Source: CAZHTF01 sp964535305
GTDB taxonomy: Bacteria > Planctomycetota > Phycisphaerae > UBA1845 > Fen-1342
Direction: 5' to 3'
DNA: 64,000 nt
NCBI GenBank assembly: GCA_964535305.1
Contig: CAZHTF010000008.1
Span: 14,806 to 78,805 of the forward strand
A program made the position numbers and the translations under genes. This document shows positions 51,882 to 59,209 of this stretch, piece by piece (position 1 is the first letter of the stretch; every line of letters begins with the position of its first letter). The notes beneath the pieces were generated by a model, which saw nothing but the letters and a program-made list of their open reading frames with translations, made no database searches and was not told the origin of the DNA.

Positions 51882-52808
51882 TCAGGGCAAATGGCCAGTG
51901 CCATTGTGCCCGCGTACGGGCGAAAGCAGGAAGCGGGCCGGGCAGCCATTTCGTGAGCAGCGCACGGTTAGCGTCGGGACGGCGGAGAATTCGCGCGCGT
52001 CGGTGTTCTGAATCGCCAGCAGCGTCGGCAGAATCGCATGCGCCGCGTGCAAGCACAGTCCGCCGGGCACGCGGCAGTCGACGTTGAATTCGGTTGGTTC
52101 GATTCCGCCCGCAGGGCAGACGCCGGCCGGCGGCGCTGTCGCGACCGCCACGTGCACCGTGCGCCGCGGCGAATCCGCCGGCGCCGCACGGTCGAGTTCC
52201 GCCTCCACTTCCGCGGCGTCGGCCTCACGGCCAGACTTTTTCCCCGGCCGCGGCTCGCGCGCCGCGGGTACGAGCGGCTCGGCGGGTGACTGCCCCGTAG
52301 CGGCCTTTGCGCCGCCCGCAGCGTCGGTAGACGCCGGCGCATCCGGCGATAAATTCGGCGCATTCGCGGAAGTCGCCGACGCTTCATCCGCATCCAGCAC
52401 GATCACGTCGCGCTGCTCGTCCATCGCCAGATTGGCCAGCTCATCGGCCCGGCGATTGTGCTCACGCCGCACGTGCTGCATCCGCCAGCAGCGCACTTTC
52501 AGCAGCAGCAACTGGGCCTGCTCGAAGAGCTCGAGCAGCTTCGCATTGCGCACCTGGTATGCGCCCGTGATTTGCCGCACCAGCAGCTCGCTGTCGGAGA
52601 GCACGGCGATTGGCTGCGGCGCAAGCCGCGCAACGCGCTGCAGTGCGCGGATGAGGGCATGATACTCGGCGGCGTTGTTGGTCTGCGTGCCGAGGAAGTA
52701 GCCCGCTTCGTGCAGCAGCGGTCCGTCGTCGACGCGGATGACCACGCCCGCCCCGGCCGGCCCGGGATTGCCGCGCGAGCCGCCGTCGACATGGATTGTC
52801 AGGCTCAC
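51882..52808 (-). CDS. Ribonuclease HI with a cysteine-containing C-terminal extension
   Basis: A 308-residue protein from the GTG at 52808. Residues 1-135 form an RNase HI: the active-site residues are D8 in HVDGGSRGNPGPAG, E48 in NNAAEYHAL, D72 in LSDSELLVRQ, and D122 in HNRRADELAN. It cleaves RNA in RNA/DNA hybrids. The remaining ~170 residues start with an acidic Pro/Ala-rich linker and end in a small domain with paired cysteines (VCPAGGIEP, DCRVPGGLCLHA, RCSRNGCPARF), which may bind metal. A long coiled-coil zinc ribbon gene lies 16 bp upstream. Confidence 0.85.
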   Translation of the reverse strand: MSLTIHVDGGSRGNPGPAGAGVVIRVDDGPLLHEAGYFLGTQTNNAAEYHALIRALQRVARLAPQPIAVLSDSELLVRQITGAYQVRNAKLLELFEQAQLLLLKVRCWRMQHVRREHNRRADELANLAMDEQRDVIVLDADEASATSANAPNLSPDAPASTDAAGGAKAATGQSPAEPLVPAAREPRPGKKSGREADAAEVEAELDRAAPADSPRRTVHVAVATAPPAGVCPAGGIEPTEFNVDCRVPGGLCLHAAHAILPTLLAIQNTDAREFSAVPTLTVRCSRNGCPARFLLSPVRGHNGTGHLP

Positions 52809-52824
52809 GTGGGCTCGCTGGGGG

Positions 52825-53550
52825 CTATTTGGCGACGAACAGAATGCGGCCACAGGTTTTGCAGGTCTGCAGCTCGTCGCGCGTCATCAGGGCGTTCACG
52901 CGTTCGGGCGAGACCGACATGTTGCAGCCTTCGCAGACGTATTCGTCCCTGCGCGGGTGCGTGCGAACCACCTTGGCCATCGCCTCGCCGTCATGTCGCG
53001 ACGAAATGCGGTTGAACGTGGAAAGCCACTCGGCCTCCAGGCTGCCATCCGCCTGCTTGCGACGCAATTCGAGCGCGGCGAGCGTAGCGCTGAACGAATT
53101 GCGGCTCTGCTCCAGCCGCTGCCGCAGCTCTTCCAGCCGCTTCTCTTCCTCGCGGGCCGTTGCCTCGATCGTGCCCAGCGCCTGCCGGCGAGCGTCGACC
53201 TTGCTCATCATCTCAAGCGCCTGCGTCTCAAGCCGGGCCATGTCGGCCTTCTCGGTGTTGAGCTGCGTCAGAACGACAGCGTATTCCTTGTTAGTGCGGA
53301 CGCTGTTGAGGTGCTCGCGCAGCTTGGAGACATGCGCCGAGCGACCCTTGATGTCGACGTCCACCTCGTCGAAATCCGCCTGCGAGCGGCGGATTTCCGC
53401 CTTCTCCGCTTCGATCGACTTGCGGACCGAATCAAGCTTGGCCTGCTGCTGTGCAAGCGAGCGCTCATGCCGCGCCAACTGCCGCCGAATGTCGGCGATC
53501 TGCGACTCTACTTCCTGAAGCTCGAGCAGCGCCTTGAGCTTCGGTCCCAT
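52825..53550 (-). CDS. Coiled-coil protein with C4 zinc ribbon
   Basis: A 241-residue protein, from the ATG at 53550, with two parts. Residues 1-180 are almost pure coiled coil (ALLELQEVESQIADIRRQL and similar heptads). Residues 195-241 are a zinc ribbon with CEGC and CKTC pairs (YVCEGCNMSVSPERVNALM then ELQTCKTCGRILFVAK), matching the zf-RING_7-type tail of bacterial proteins annotated DUF164 / putative nucleic-acid-binding. The role is unknown; it may form an elongated dimer. It is followed by the RNase HI gene 16 bp away and preceded by a 316-base gap. Confidence 0.88.
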   Translation of the reverse strand: MGPKLKALLELQEVESQIADIRRQLARHERSLAQQQAKLDSVRKSIEAEKAEIRRSQADFDEVDVDIKGRSAHVSKLREHLNSVRTNKEYAVVLTQLNTEKADMARLETQALEMMSKVDARRQALGTIEATAREEEKRLEELRQRLEQSRNSFSATLAALELRRKQADGSLEAEWLSTFNRISSRHDGEAMAKVVRTHPRRDEYVCEGCNMSVSPERVNALMTRDELQTCKTCGRILFVAK

Positions 53551-53866
53551 CCGGGCACTCTCCAACTTGCCAAAGGTCGCACAATTCCTGAACTCTGGAT
53601 TATCGCCGATCTGATTAACGCCGGCAAGCGGAAGGAATCTCGCGCGAGATCCGCGCGGGTGCATCGCGCGATGGATTGCGTGTCAGAATCGCGCCGGATC
53701 GCGCGTTCGGGGCCGCGACCGTGAGGGACCTTGAGAGTGCGGTCAGGCTTGATGATCGCAACATCACCGCACGCAGGTCCGACCGCGCCGGCACAACGCG
53801 AGCGCCGCGACCGTGCGGCCGCGGCGCCGACCACGCGCGTTCGATTCGGGGTGAGCGGCGGGTCTA
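53551..53866. other. Intergenic stretch upstream of the coiled-coil gene
   Basis: No gene is supported in these 316 bases. A 14-bp perfect palindrome, ATCTCGCGCGAGAT, lies at 53637-53650, 87 bases upstream of the coiled-coil gene start. No terminator for the small gene at 53867 was recognised. Confidence 0.55.
53637..53650. promoter_or_regulatory. 14-bp palindrome
   Basis: ATCTCGCGCGAGAT is self-complementary over all 14 positions. Position and symmetry suit an operator for the coiled-coil/RNase HI operon, but GC-rich CGCGCG cores also arise by chance. Confidence 0.25.
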
Positions 53867-54061
53867 CTACGGCAGCACCAGCGGCGCGACCGTCTCAACC
53901 AGAGCATCCAGGAAGTTGACCGTGTCATCGAGCAGGATTGGCGTCACCAGTCGCAGAATCTCCTGCCCGCAACTGAACGGGATCAGTTGGAACACGCATG
54001 CGATCAGTCCCAGCGCGACGCCGCGCCGCGCACTGCTACGCTTGGTCAATTTGCGGCCCAT
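53867..54061 (-). CDS. Small exported or membrane protein
   Basis: A 64-residue protein (MGRKLTKRSSARRGVALGL...) with a basic N-terminus, one hydrophobic helix (GVALGLIACVFQLIPFSC) and a second weakly hydrophobic part (VNFLDALVETVAPLVLP). It begins 42 bp after the outer-membrane barrel gene in the same direction, so it is likely a downstream operon member. Function unknown; a short periplasmic or inner-membrane partner of the barrel is possible. Confidence 0.55.
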   Translation of the reverse strand: MGRKLTKRSSARRGVALGLIACVFQLIPFSCGQEILRLVTPILLDDTVNFLDALVETVAPLVLP

Positions 54062-54103
54062 TGTGGTTCTCTCCGGTTCGGTTCTGCGTTCTCTTCTCGC
54101 GGC

Positions 54104-55288
54104 CTACCACGTCAGCGAAATGTCCGCCGTCACGCGCTGGCCCATGATGTCGTTGTCCGGGTTGTGCAGCGGATACTCGTAGGTCGAGCCGACCGAGAGG
54201 TGCGGCGTGAGCTTCCAGCGGAAGCCGATGCCGGCCCAGAACACGCTGTCGCCGGCGACGTATTGCGAGCCGATGTTGCTGTAGTCCAGGCCGCCGACCG
54301 AGAGCGGCAGGCGTTCGCCATTGCTCAGATAGTGCAGCCCGTGGAACTCGATCATCGGGGCAAGCCCGGGGAGCACATCGGGCGCCACCTCGTAATCAAA
54401 GTGAGCATCCCATTGGAGAATAAAGTTGCCATCCGGCTCGTCCATCGGCAGCCGCCCGGCGACGTTGCCCAGGAAGTGGAAGCGATCCCAGCCCTTGGCG
54501 AAGCTCACCGATGGCGAAAGCTCGTGCGCATTGCCCTGCAGTACCTCCTGATCGCCGTTGGTCCACTCCCAGCGGATCGCGGGCGTAAGCACGAAGTCAT
54601 TCTCGCGGTCTACGATCGCCGCGTACTTGAAGCCGATCGCCGCGTCGTTCCAGCCCTCCTCCGGCGGGAGAATCCCGGCGTTCAGCACGCTGTAGCCGTC
54701 TTTGGTTGCGATGAACGCGAGCCGCTCGCTCAGCGCTACGCGCGCCTGCAGGGCGAAGACGCTCAGGTCGCCGCCGCCGAGCTGAGAGCCTTTCGGGAAC
54801 TTGTGCCACAGGTAGAGCACCTTTGCCTGGGTGTTGATGAACGGGGATTCGAAATAGAGCGGGTTGCCGACCGGCTCGTAGAAGTGCTCGAAGCCGCGCA
54901 GCCCGTTCAAGAACCCGGGCCAGAGGAGGTCGCTATTGGGGAAAACCCGCTCGCGCGAAAACGCAAACGTTCCGCGCTCCGAGACGAAACTCATCGGCGG
55001 CAGCGCGCTGGTGTTTGCGGCGTTTGGCGCAGTGGGTGCGGCCGATTGCGCACTCGGGGCGGGCTTTGCCCCTGGCGCTACCGGCGCCGACGGAGACTGC
55101 CCAGCATCCGCGGGCTTGGACTGCGCCGCGGCGGGTTTGGATGGAGAGGCGGCCGGCGCGGGCTGCGTGGACTGCTGCGATGCGACTTTTCCACCGACCG
55201 GCATTAATCGCCCGATGGGTGGATCGGCCCAGGCGAGCGCCGCGCACAATAGCGTCGCGATGAACGTAAGCTCAATACGCACAGGCAC
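54104..55288 (-). CDS. Outer-membrane beta-barrel candidate with Pro/Ala linker
   Basis: A 394-residue exported protein with a signal peptide (LTFIATLLCAALAWA) and a ~50-residue Ala/Pro/Ser/Lys linker (about 40-90). The second part is a beta-rich region with alternating amphipathic strands and ends in LTW, an aromatic last residue like that used for barrel insertion. AAIGFKYAAIVDRENDFVLT and FALQARVALSERLAFIATKD show strand-turn-strand repeats. It resembles the phenol/aromatic-degradation-associated MetA-pathway barrel proteins and other transporters. Probably a surface channel or structural protein. Confidence 0.7.
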   Translation of the reverse strand: MPVRIELTFIATLLCAALAWADPPIGRLMPVGGKVASQQSTQPAPAASPSKPAAAQSKPADAGQSPSAPVAPGAKPAPSAQSAAPTAPNAANTSALPPMSFVSERGTFAFSRERVFPNSDLLWPGFLNGLRGFEHFYEPVGNPLYFESPFINTQAKVLYLWHKFPKGSQLGGGDLSVFALQARVALSERLAFIATKDGYSVLNAGILPPEEGWNDAAIGFKYAAIVDRENDFVLTPAIRWEWTNGDQEVLQGNAHELSPSVSFAKGWDRFHFLGNVAGRLPMDEPDGNFILQWDAHFDYEVAPDVLPGLAPMIEFHGLHYLSNGERLPLSVGGLDYSNIGSQYVAGDSVFWAGIGFRWKLTPHLSVGSTYEYPLHNPDNDIMGQRVTADISLTW

Positions 55289-55389
55289 CTCCGCTGTGGC
55301 CGAGTGGCCGCTGCTGGAAAACGTTGACGAATTGTTAAGGCCGCTGCACGACTGTGAGTCGCAAGCTGCAGACAGAACTGCCGGACGCG

Positions 55390-56598
55390 CTAGACGGCGA
55401 GCGCTGGCTCCGGTTGATACACCTCGCCCATCGGCGCGCCATTCCCAGCGGATGAACGAAGAATCGTGAACACGTAGAAGCTGCCGTACGTCGCAGAACG
55501 ATCGATAGCTAGCAACTCGCGTGCCATTTGCGTATGCGGCTCAAGGTACGGACGAATCGAAGCCGGCGGATCGAGGCGATAGCTACCGGAGCGGTAGATC
55601 ATGGTCGCCCCAGGTCGCGCAGCGCGAACCACGCTGCGCAGCGTGCGTTCGAAAACCTCCGGCGACATCCAATCGAAGATATCCAGCAAATTGAACTTGC
55701 TGAATGTCCCGGGCGGCTGTGAATCCAGGTATGGACCGAGCCAGCCATTCACCACTTCCACACGCGACAAGTTCCGCCGCAACGTCTCGAAATTCTGCTC
55801 GAGCAGGTACGGCGGCACGCGCTGATCGCGGAAGCGGCCGGTGACGGCCTGGCTGAGGAAGTAGTTGTCGTAGATCGGCACTTTGGTCAGGGCGTATTCG
55901 ACGCGCTCTTTGACGTACTCGTACATGTCGTGCCGGTCGTCGACAAGCGTGAACTGATTCGGATGTACGCCGGCGAGATACATGAACGGCTTGAACTGCA
56001 CGAAGCGTCGCGCGGCTGGCGTCCAAAGCCGATGCGCGACGTGTTTCCTGTACCAATCGCTTTGCTCCGCGAGCGTGCGCAGCTCGAAGAATTCTTCGGT
56101 GCGCTGCGCGCTGATGCCCAGCGTCCGCAGAAAGCGCCGCAGGATGCGGCAAAACAGCCCCATTCGGCCGAATTGGTACAAGTCGCGCGCAAGCATCCAG
56201 AGATTCTTGTCCCAGAATTCGGCGGAGCGGCGCGAAATGTTGGGCCGCAAGCGCGTGCGATAGACCGAGAGCACGCGCGCCGGGCGTCGCGCGGCGAAGA
56301 TGTCGAAGAAGGTCGCGTGGTCGAGCGTCTTGATCGCGGCGAGCTTGAGTTCGAGCAATGCGGATTGGGCCGGGTTGCCGTCGATGCTGACCAGCCGGGC
56401 CGGGCTCTGACAAAGAAAATTCAGCGGGTTGCAACCGGCTGAGGTGATCGAGATGACCACATCGTCAGCGCTGAGGTTGAACGCACGCCGGTCCATCTCA
56501 GGGTCTTCCCACGACATGTTGAACACGATGCCGTGGAAGACCATCTTCTCCAGCAGCCCGCGCTTGCCGGCGTGAGGCATGTCAATGACCCGCACCAT
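55390..56598 (-). CDS. btaA: Betaine lipid synthase BtaA (S-adenosylmethionine:diacylglycerol 3-amino-3-carboxypropyl transferase)
   Basis: A 402-residue DUF3419-family protein. VFNMSWEDPEMDRRAF, SITSAGCNPLNFLCQSPARL and SIDGNPAQSALLELKL are the characteristic N-terminal motifs, and LVDDRHDMYEYV and DIFDWMSPEVFE continue the BtaA pattern. It transfers a 3-amino-3-carboxypropyl group from SAM to diacylglycerol, giving diacylglyceryl-homoserine, the first step of DGTS synthesis. The ATG at 56598 overlaps the btaB stop; a second ATG at 56580 lies one base after it. It is downstream of btaB, as in Rhodobacter-type pairs, although the order there is A-B. Confidence 0.88.
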   Translation of the reverse strand: MVRVIDMPHAGKRGLLEKMVFHGIVFNMSWEDPEMDRRAFNLSADDVVISITSAGCNPLNFLCQSPARLVSIDGNPAQSALLELKLAAIKTLDHATFFDIFAARRPARVLSVYRTRLRPNISRRSAEFWDKNLWMLARDLYQFGRMGLFCRILRRFLRTLGISAQRTEEFFELRTLAEQSDWYRKHVAHRLWTPAARRFVQFKPFMYLAGVHPNQFTLVDDRHDMYEYVKERVEYALTKVPIYDNYFLSQAVTGRFRDQRVPPYLLEQNFETLRRNLSRVEVVNGWLGPYLDSQPPGTFSKFNLLDIFDWMSPEVFERTLRSVVRAARPGATMIYRSGSYRLDPPASIRPYLEPHTQMARELLAIDRSATYGSFYVFTILRSSAGNGAPMGEVYQPEPALAV

Positions 56599-57244
56599 CC
56601 TCGCTTCTCCGTGCGACGGCGGTAAAGTTGTAGCCGCCGAGCCAGTAATATAGCTCCAGATTTCGGAAGCGCGCTCGCAGCCCTTCGACATAGCCGCCCA
56701 GCGTTTCGACGTGATTCGCCCGCAGCCAGCCGCGCATCAGCGGCGCTAGCGGTCCCCAATTCTGAAACGGGCCGAAGTCCAGCACGACCAGGCGACCGTC
56801 GGGGTTGAGATGCGCGGCGGCGCGATCGAGCGCGGCGCCCCAATCCGGGATCATCGTGAGGCTGTAGGCAAACAGAATTCCGTCGAAGCGCCGGCCCAGG
56901 TCCAGTTGCGTGGCATCCGCGTGAATCAGCTCGACATTCGACCAGCCGCGCGACTGCGCCCGCCGCGCGGCGCGTTCCAGCATGTCGCTGGAGAAATCCA
57001 GCCCCACCAGCCGGCCGTTGGCCCGATCTAGCCGCTCCTGCAGCAAGTTGAAGTTCAGCCCGGTGCCGCAGCCGATCTCCAGCACGCTGGCGCCCGGCGC
57101 TAGCTCGAGCCGCTCCACCGCCCGGCGGCGACCGTGCAGGATCATCCAGCGCGTGCTGTCATACACAGCGGCGTGATAGCGGTAGAAACGCTGCACCGCG
57201 CTGTTGGACAAACTCAGATCTCCCACGTGCGCCAACCGCGGCAC
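56582..57244 (-). CDS. btaB: Diacylglyceryl-homoserine N-methyltransferase BtaB
   Basis: A 220-residue class I methyltransferase. VLEIGCGTGLNFNLL (about 55-69) is motif I, VGLDFSSDMLERA motif II and FAYSLTMIPDW motif IV. It is the expected length for BtaB, which adds three methyl groups to diacylglyceryl-homoserine to form DGTS. The call depends on the btaA gene that it overlaps by 17 bases; on its own it could be a phosphatidylethanolamine methyltransferase-like protein. Inner-membrane-associated or soluble. This pair would give the cell a phosphorus-free polar lipid. Confidence 0.82.
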   Translation of the reverse strand: MPRLAHVGDLSLSNSAVQRFYRYHAAVYDSTRWMILHGRRRAVERLELAPGASVLEIGCGTGLNFNLLQERLDRANGRLVGLDFSSDMLERAARRAQSRGWSNVELIHADATQLDLGRRFDGILFAYSLTMIPDWGAALDRAAAHLNPDGRLVVLDFGPFQNWGPLAPLMRGWLRANHVETLGGYVEGLRARFRNLELYYWLGGYNFTAVARRSEDGAGH

Positions 57245-57269
57245 GCTTGCAACTTCGGCGACAACGCGC

Positions 57270-57677
57270 CTAGACCGCCTTACTGAGCGGCGCGCCGCTT
57301 TGGCGCGGCAGCCAGCGCGCCAGGTGTTCGACCGTCGCCGGCTGGTTCAACTCCGCCTTGCCGAAGCCGCGCTCGGCGCCCAATACGACGGCCGCGTCTT
57401 GCGCGTCCGCGAAGTTGCTGATCAGCATCACCGGCGTGGATGCCAGCGCCGGGTCGGTCCGCATTGCGGCGATCAGCGCCGCACCGTCGCTCTGGTCGGC
57501 GAAAATCAGGCGGTTGACCAGAACCAGTGCAAATGGACCACGGCGCAGGGCCTGCAGCGCCTCGGCCACAAACATGACGCGCTCGACCTCGACCTCGAAA
57601 TTTCGCTGCAACAGCGCGCGGATCGCGCCGTGATCCGGGTCGCAATTGCCGACAACCAGTACACGCGTTTGCAGCAT
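57270..57677 (-). CDS. Pseudo-receiver domain protein
   Basis: A 135-residue single-domain response-regulator fold. It begins MLQTRVLVVGNCDPDH, where the acidic pair near the N-terminus is replaced by N and D. The expected phosphoacceptor Asp in LVLV(N)RL is asparagine (N55), while the switch serine S87 and the lysine K107 in GFGKAEL remain. It therefore cannot be phosphorylated in the usual way and probably works by protein-protein contacts. Divergent from the partner-switching operon (205 bp away), so it may bind one of those proteins. The start at 57677 is preferred; upstream residues are not protein-like. Confidence 0.82.
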   Translation of the reverse strand: MLQTRVLVVGNCDPDHGAIRALLQRNFEVEVERVMFVAEALQALRRGPFALVLVNRLIFADQSDGAALIAAMRTDPALASTPVMLISNFADAQDAAVVLGAERGFGKAELNQPATVEHLARWLPRQSGAPLSKAV

Positions 57678-57882
57678 GCGCAGCTCCCGCCGCCCGCGGC
57701 GGCAATCCCGTACTGTATCTGCGGAGAGTTCGCGCGCAAACCCCCGGCCGGTCCGCGGGCGTTCAGCTTGACACTTGCACACACGCCTAAGAGAATCAAT
57801 GGAGAATAGCGTGTCGACGCGCGCCGCACGGTCGCTTGGGTGGCCCGATGCCGGCCGCTGCCGGCGCGAGGAGCCTATCGCG

Positions 57883-58248
57883 ATGGATCAACCCTCTTCG
57901 CACCTGCGCATCAAGCGCGCGGACGGCGTCTCGGTGGTCGAATTCGCCGACCGCAAGATTCTCGAGGAACTCTCGATCCAGGAGATCGGCGAAGAGCTGG
58001 ATCAATTGGTCGACACCGAGCCCGGCATCCGCCTGCTGCTCAATTTCAAAAACGTCGATCACCTTTCCTCCGCGGCGCTCTCAATGCTGATCACGCTGCA
58101 GAAAAAGGTCGAGGCCCAAAAGGGCGCGCTGAAACTTTCCGATATCAACCGCCAGATCCTCGAGGTGTTCAAGATCACCCGGCTGAACAAGCTCTTCCAG
58201 ATTCACGACAGTGCCGACCAGGCCATGGCGGGCTTCGCCAAGAGCTGA
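57883..58248 (+). CDS. STAS-domain anti-sigma factor antagonist (RsbV-like)
   Basis: A 121-residue STAS protein from the ATG at 57883, after a GAGGAG ribosome-binding site. DGVSVVEFADRKILEELS opens the fold, and HLSSAALSML gives S62/S63 as the phosphorylation serine. Such proteins bind the sigma-factor-inhibiting kinase in the unphosphorylated state. It starts the three-gene partner-switching operon followed 38 bp later by the RsbW-like kinase. Confidence 0.92.
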   Translation: MDQPSSHLRIKRADGVSVVEFADRKILEELSIQEIGEELDQLVDTEPGIRLLLNFKNVDHLSSAALSMLITLQKKVEAQKGALKLSDINRQILEVFKITRLNKLFQIHDSADQAMAGFAKS

Positions 58249-58286
58249 CCGGCTCCGACGCGGCGGCCTGACGCGAGCGGCGACCC

Positions 58287-58751
58287 ATGACGATGCCCGA
58301 GCAGTTCGGCATCCGCGATGCAGACCTGAGCGAAATGGTCGTGCCCAACGACCTCCGCGCCGTCAAGGCACCCGAAGACCGCATCATGCACCTGCTCGAG
58401 CACGCCGGCTACGACACCGACACCCTATTCGCCATCAAGCTCGCGCTCGAAGAAGCCCTGACCAACGCCGTCAAGCACGGCAATCGCAATGACCGCAGCA
58501 AGCAGGTCGTGGTGCGGTACTTCATCAGTCCGGCCCGCACTGTGATCATGATCCGCGATCAGGGCAATGGCTTCTGCCCCGACGCCGTGCCCGATCCGAC
58601 CACCGAAGAAAACCTGGAGCGCCCCAATGGCCGCGGCATCATGCTGATGCAGGCCTACATGACGCGCGTCCGGTACAACGATGCAGGAAACGAAGTATGG
58701 ATGCTCAAGGAGAACATCCCGAAAGCCGGCCCGCCGCTCAGCACAGCTTGA
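58287..58751 (+). CDS. RsbW-like anti-sigma serine kinase (GHKL ATPase)
   Basis: A 154-residue GHKL-type kinase. EEALTNAVKHGN (55-66) is the N-box, DQGNGF (91-96) the G1 box and GRGIMLMQ (115-122) the G2 box. It should phosphorylate the STAS antagonist on serine and bind a sigma factor or other target in its inhibitory state. It lies between two STAS genes, and the end of its frame overlaps the second STAS region by a few bases only if an earlier start is used. No sigma factor gene is adjacent, so its target is unknown. Confidence 0.92.
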   Translation: MTMPEQFGIRDADLSEMVVPNDLRAVKAPEDRIMHLLEHAGYDTDTLFAIKLALEEALTNAVKHGNRNDRSKQVVVRYFISPARTVIMIRDQGNGFCPDAVPDPTTEENLERPNGRGIMLMQAYMTRVRYNDAGNEVWMLKENIPKAGPPLSTA

Positions 58752-58762
58752 ACACCGACACC

Positions 58763-59116
58763 ATGCGGCTCGCGCTGGACGTTCGGCGGGAGGGCGCGGT
58801 GAATATCGTTGCGCTGTGCGGCAGTGTTCGGCTGGAGATCGCCGAGCAGCTCAAGATCGAGTTGCCCGCGCTGGTCACGCAGCAGACGCCTAACCTGATC
58901 GTGGATCTGAGCCAACTCGAATTCATCGGCTCGGTTGGCATCGCCGCCATCGTGGCGGCTCAGCGCAGCGCTCGCGGGCTGCACGGCAGCGTCGTGATTG
59001 TCAACCCAATACAGCCCATCCAGACGCTGCTGCGCGTCACGCGCGTCGACCAGTTGATCTACGTCGCCCCGTCGCTCGATGCGGCCCGCGCCCGAATTGC
59101 CCAATTGCTGAATTGA
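58763..59116 (+). CDS. Second STAS-domain protein
   Basis: A 117-residue STAS protein from the ATG at 58763. LDVRREGAVNIVALCGSV is the first strand pair, DLSQLEFIGSVGIAAI the phospho-site region. The usual Asp-Ser of the site reads Gly-Ser (G56, S57), so S57 may still be phosphorylated, but the pattern is altered. It could be a second antagonist, a competitive decoy, or an RsbS/RsbR-like input. Eleven bases after the kinase gene. Confidence 0.87.
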   Translation: MRLALDVRREGAVNIVALCGSVRLEIAEQLKIELPALVTQQTPNLIVDLSQLEFIGSVGIAAIVAAQRSARGLHGSVVIVNPIQPIQTLLRVTRVDQLIYVAPSLDAARARIAQLLN

Positions 59117-59209
59117 AATCCATGCTCGGCGGCGCACGAACTCGCCGCGAGAAAGATGCGGACAGTCGGCATACGACTTGGCCGCGCAACGCGCCCAAGC
59201 ACTGCGATC

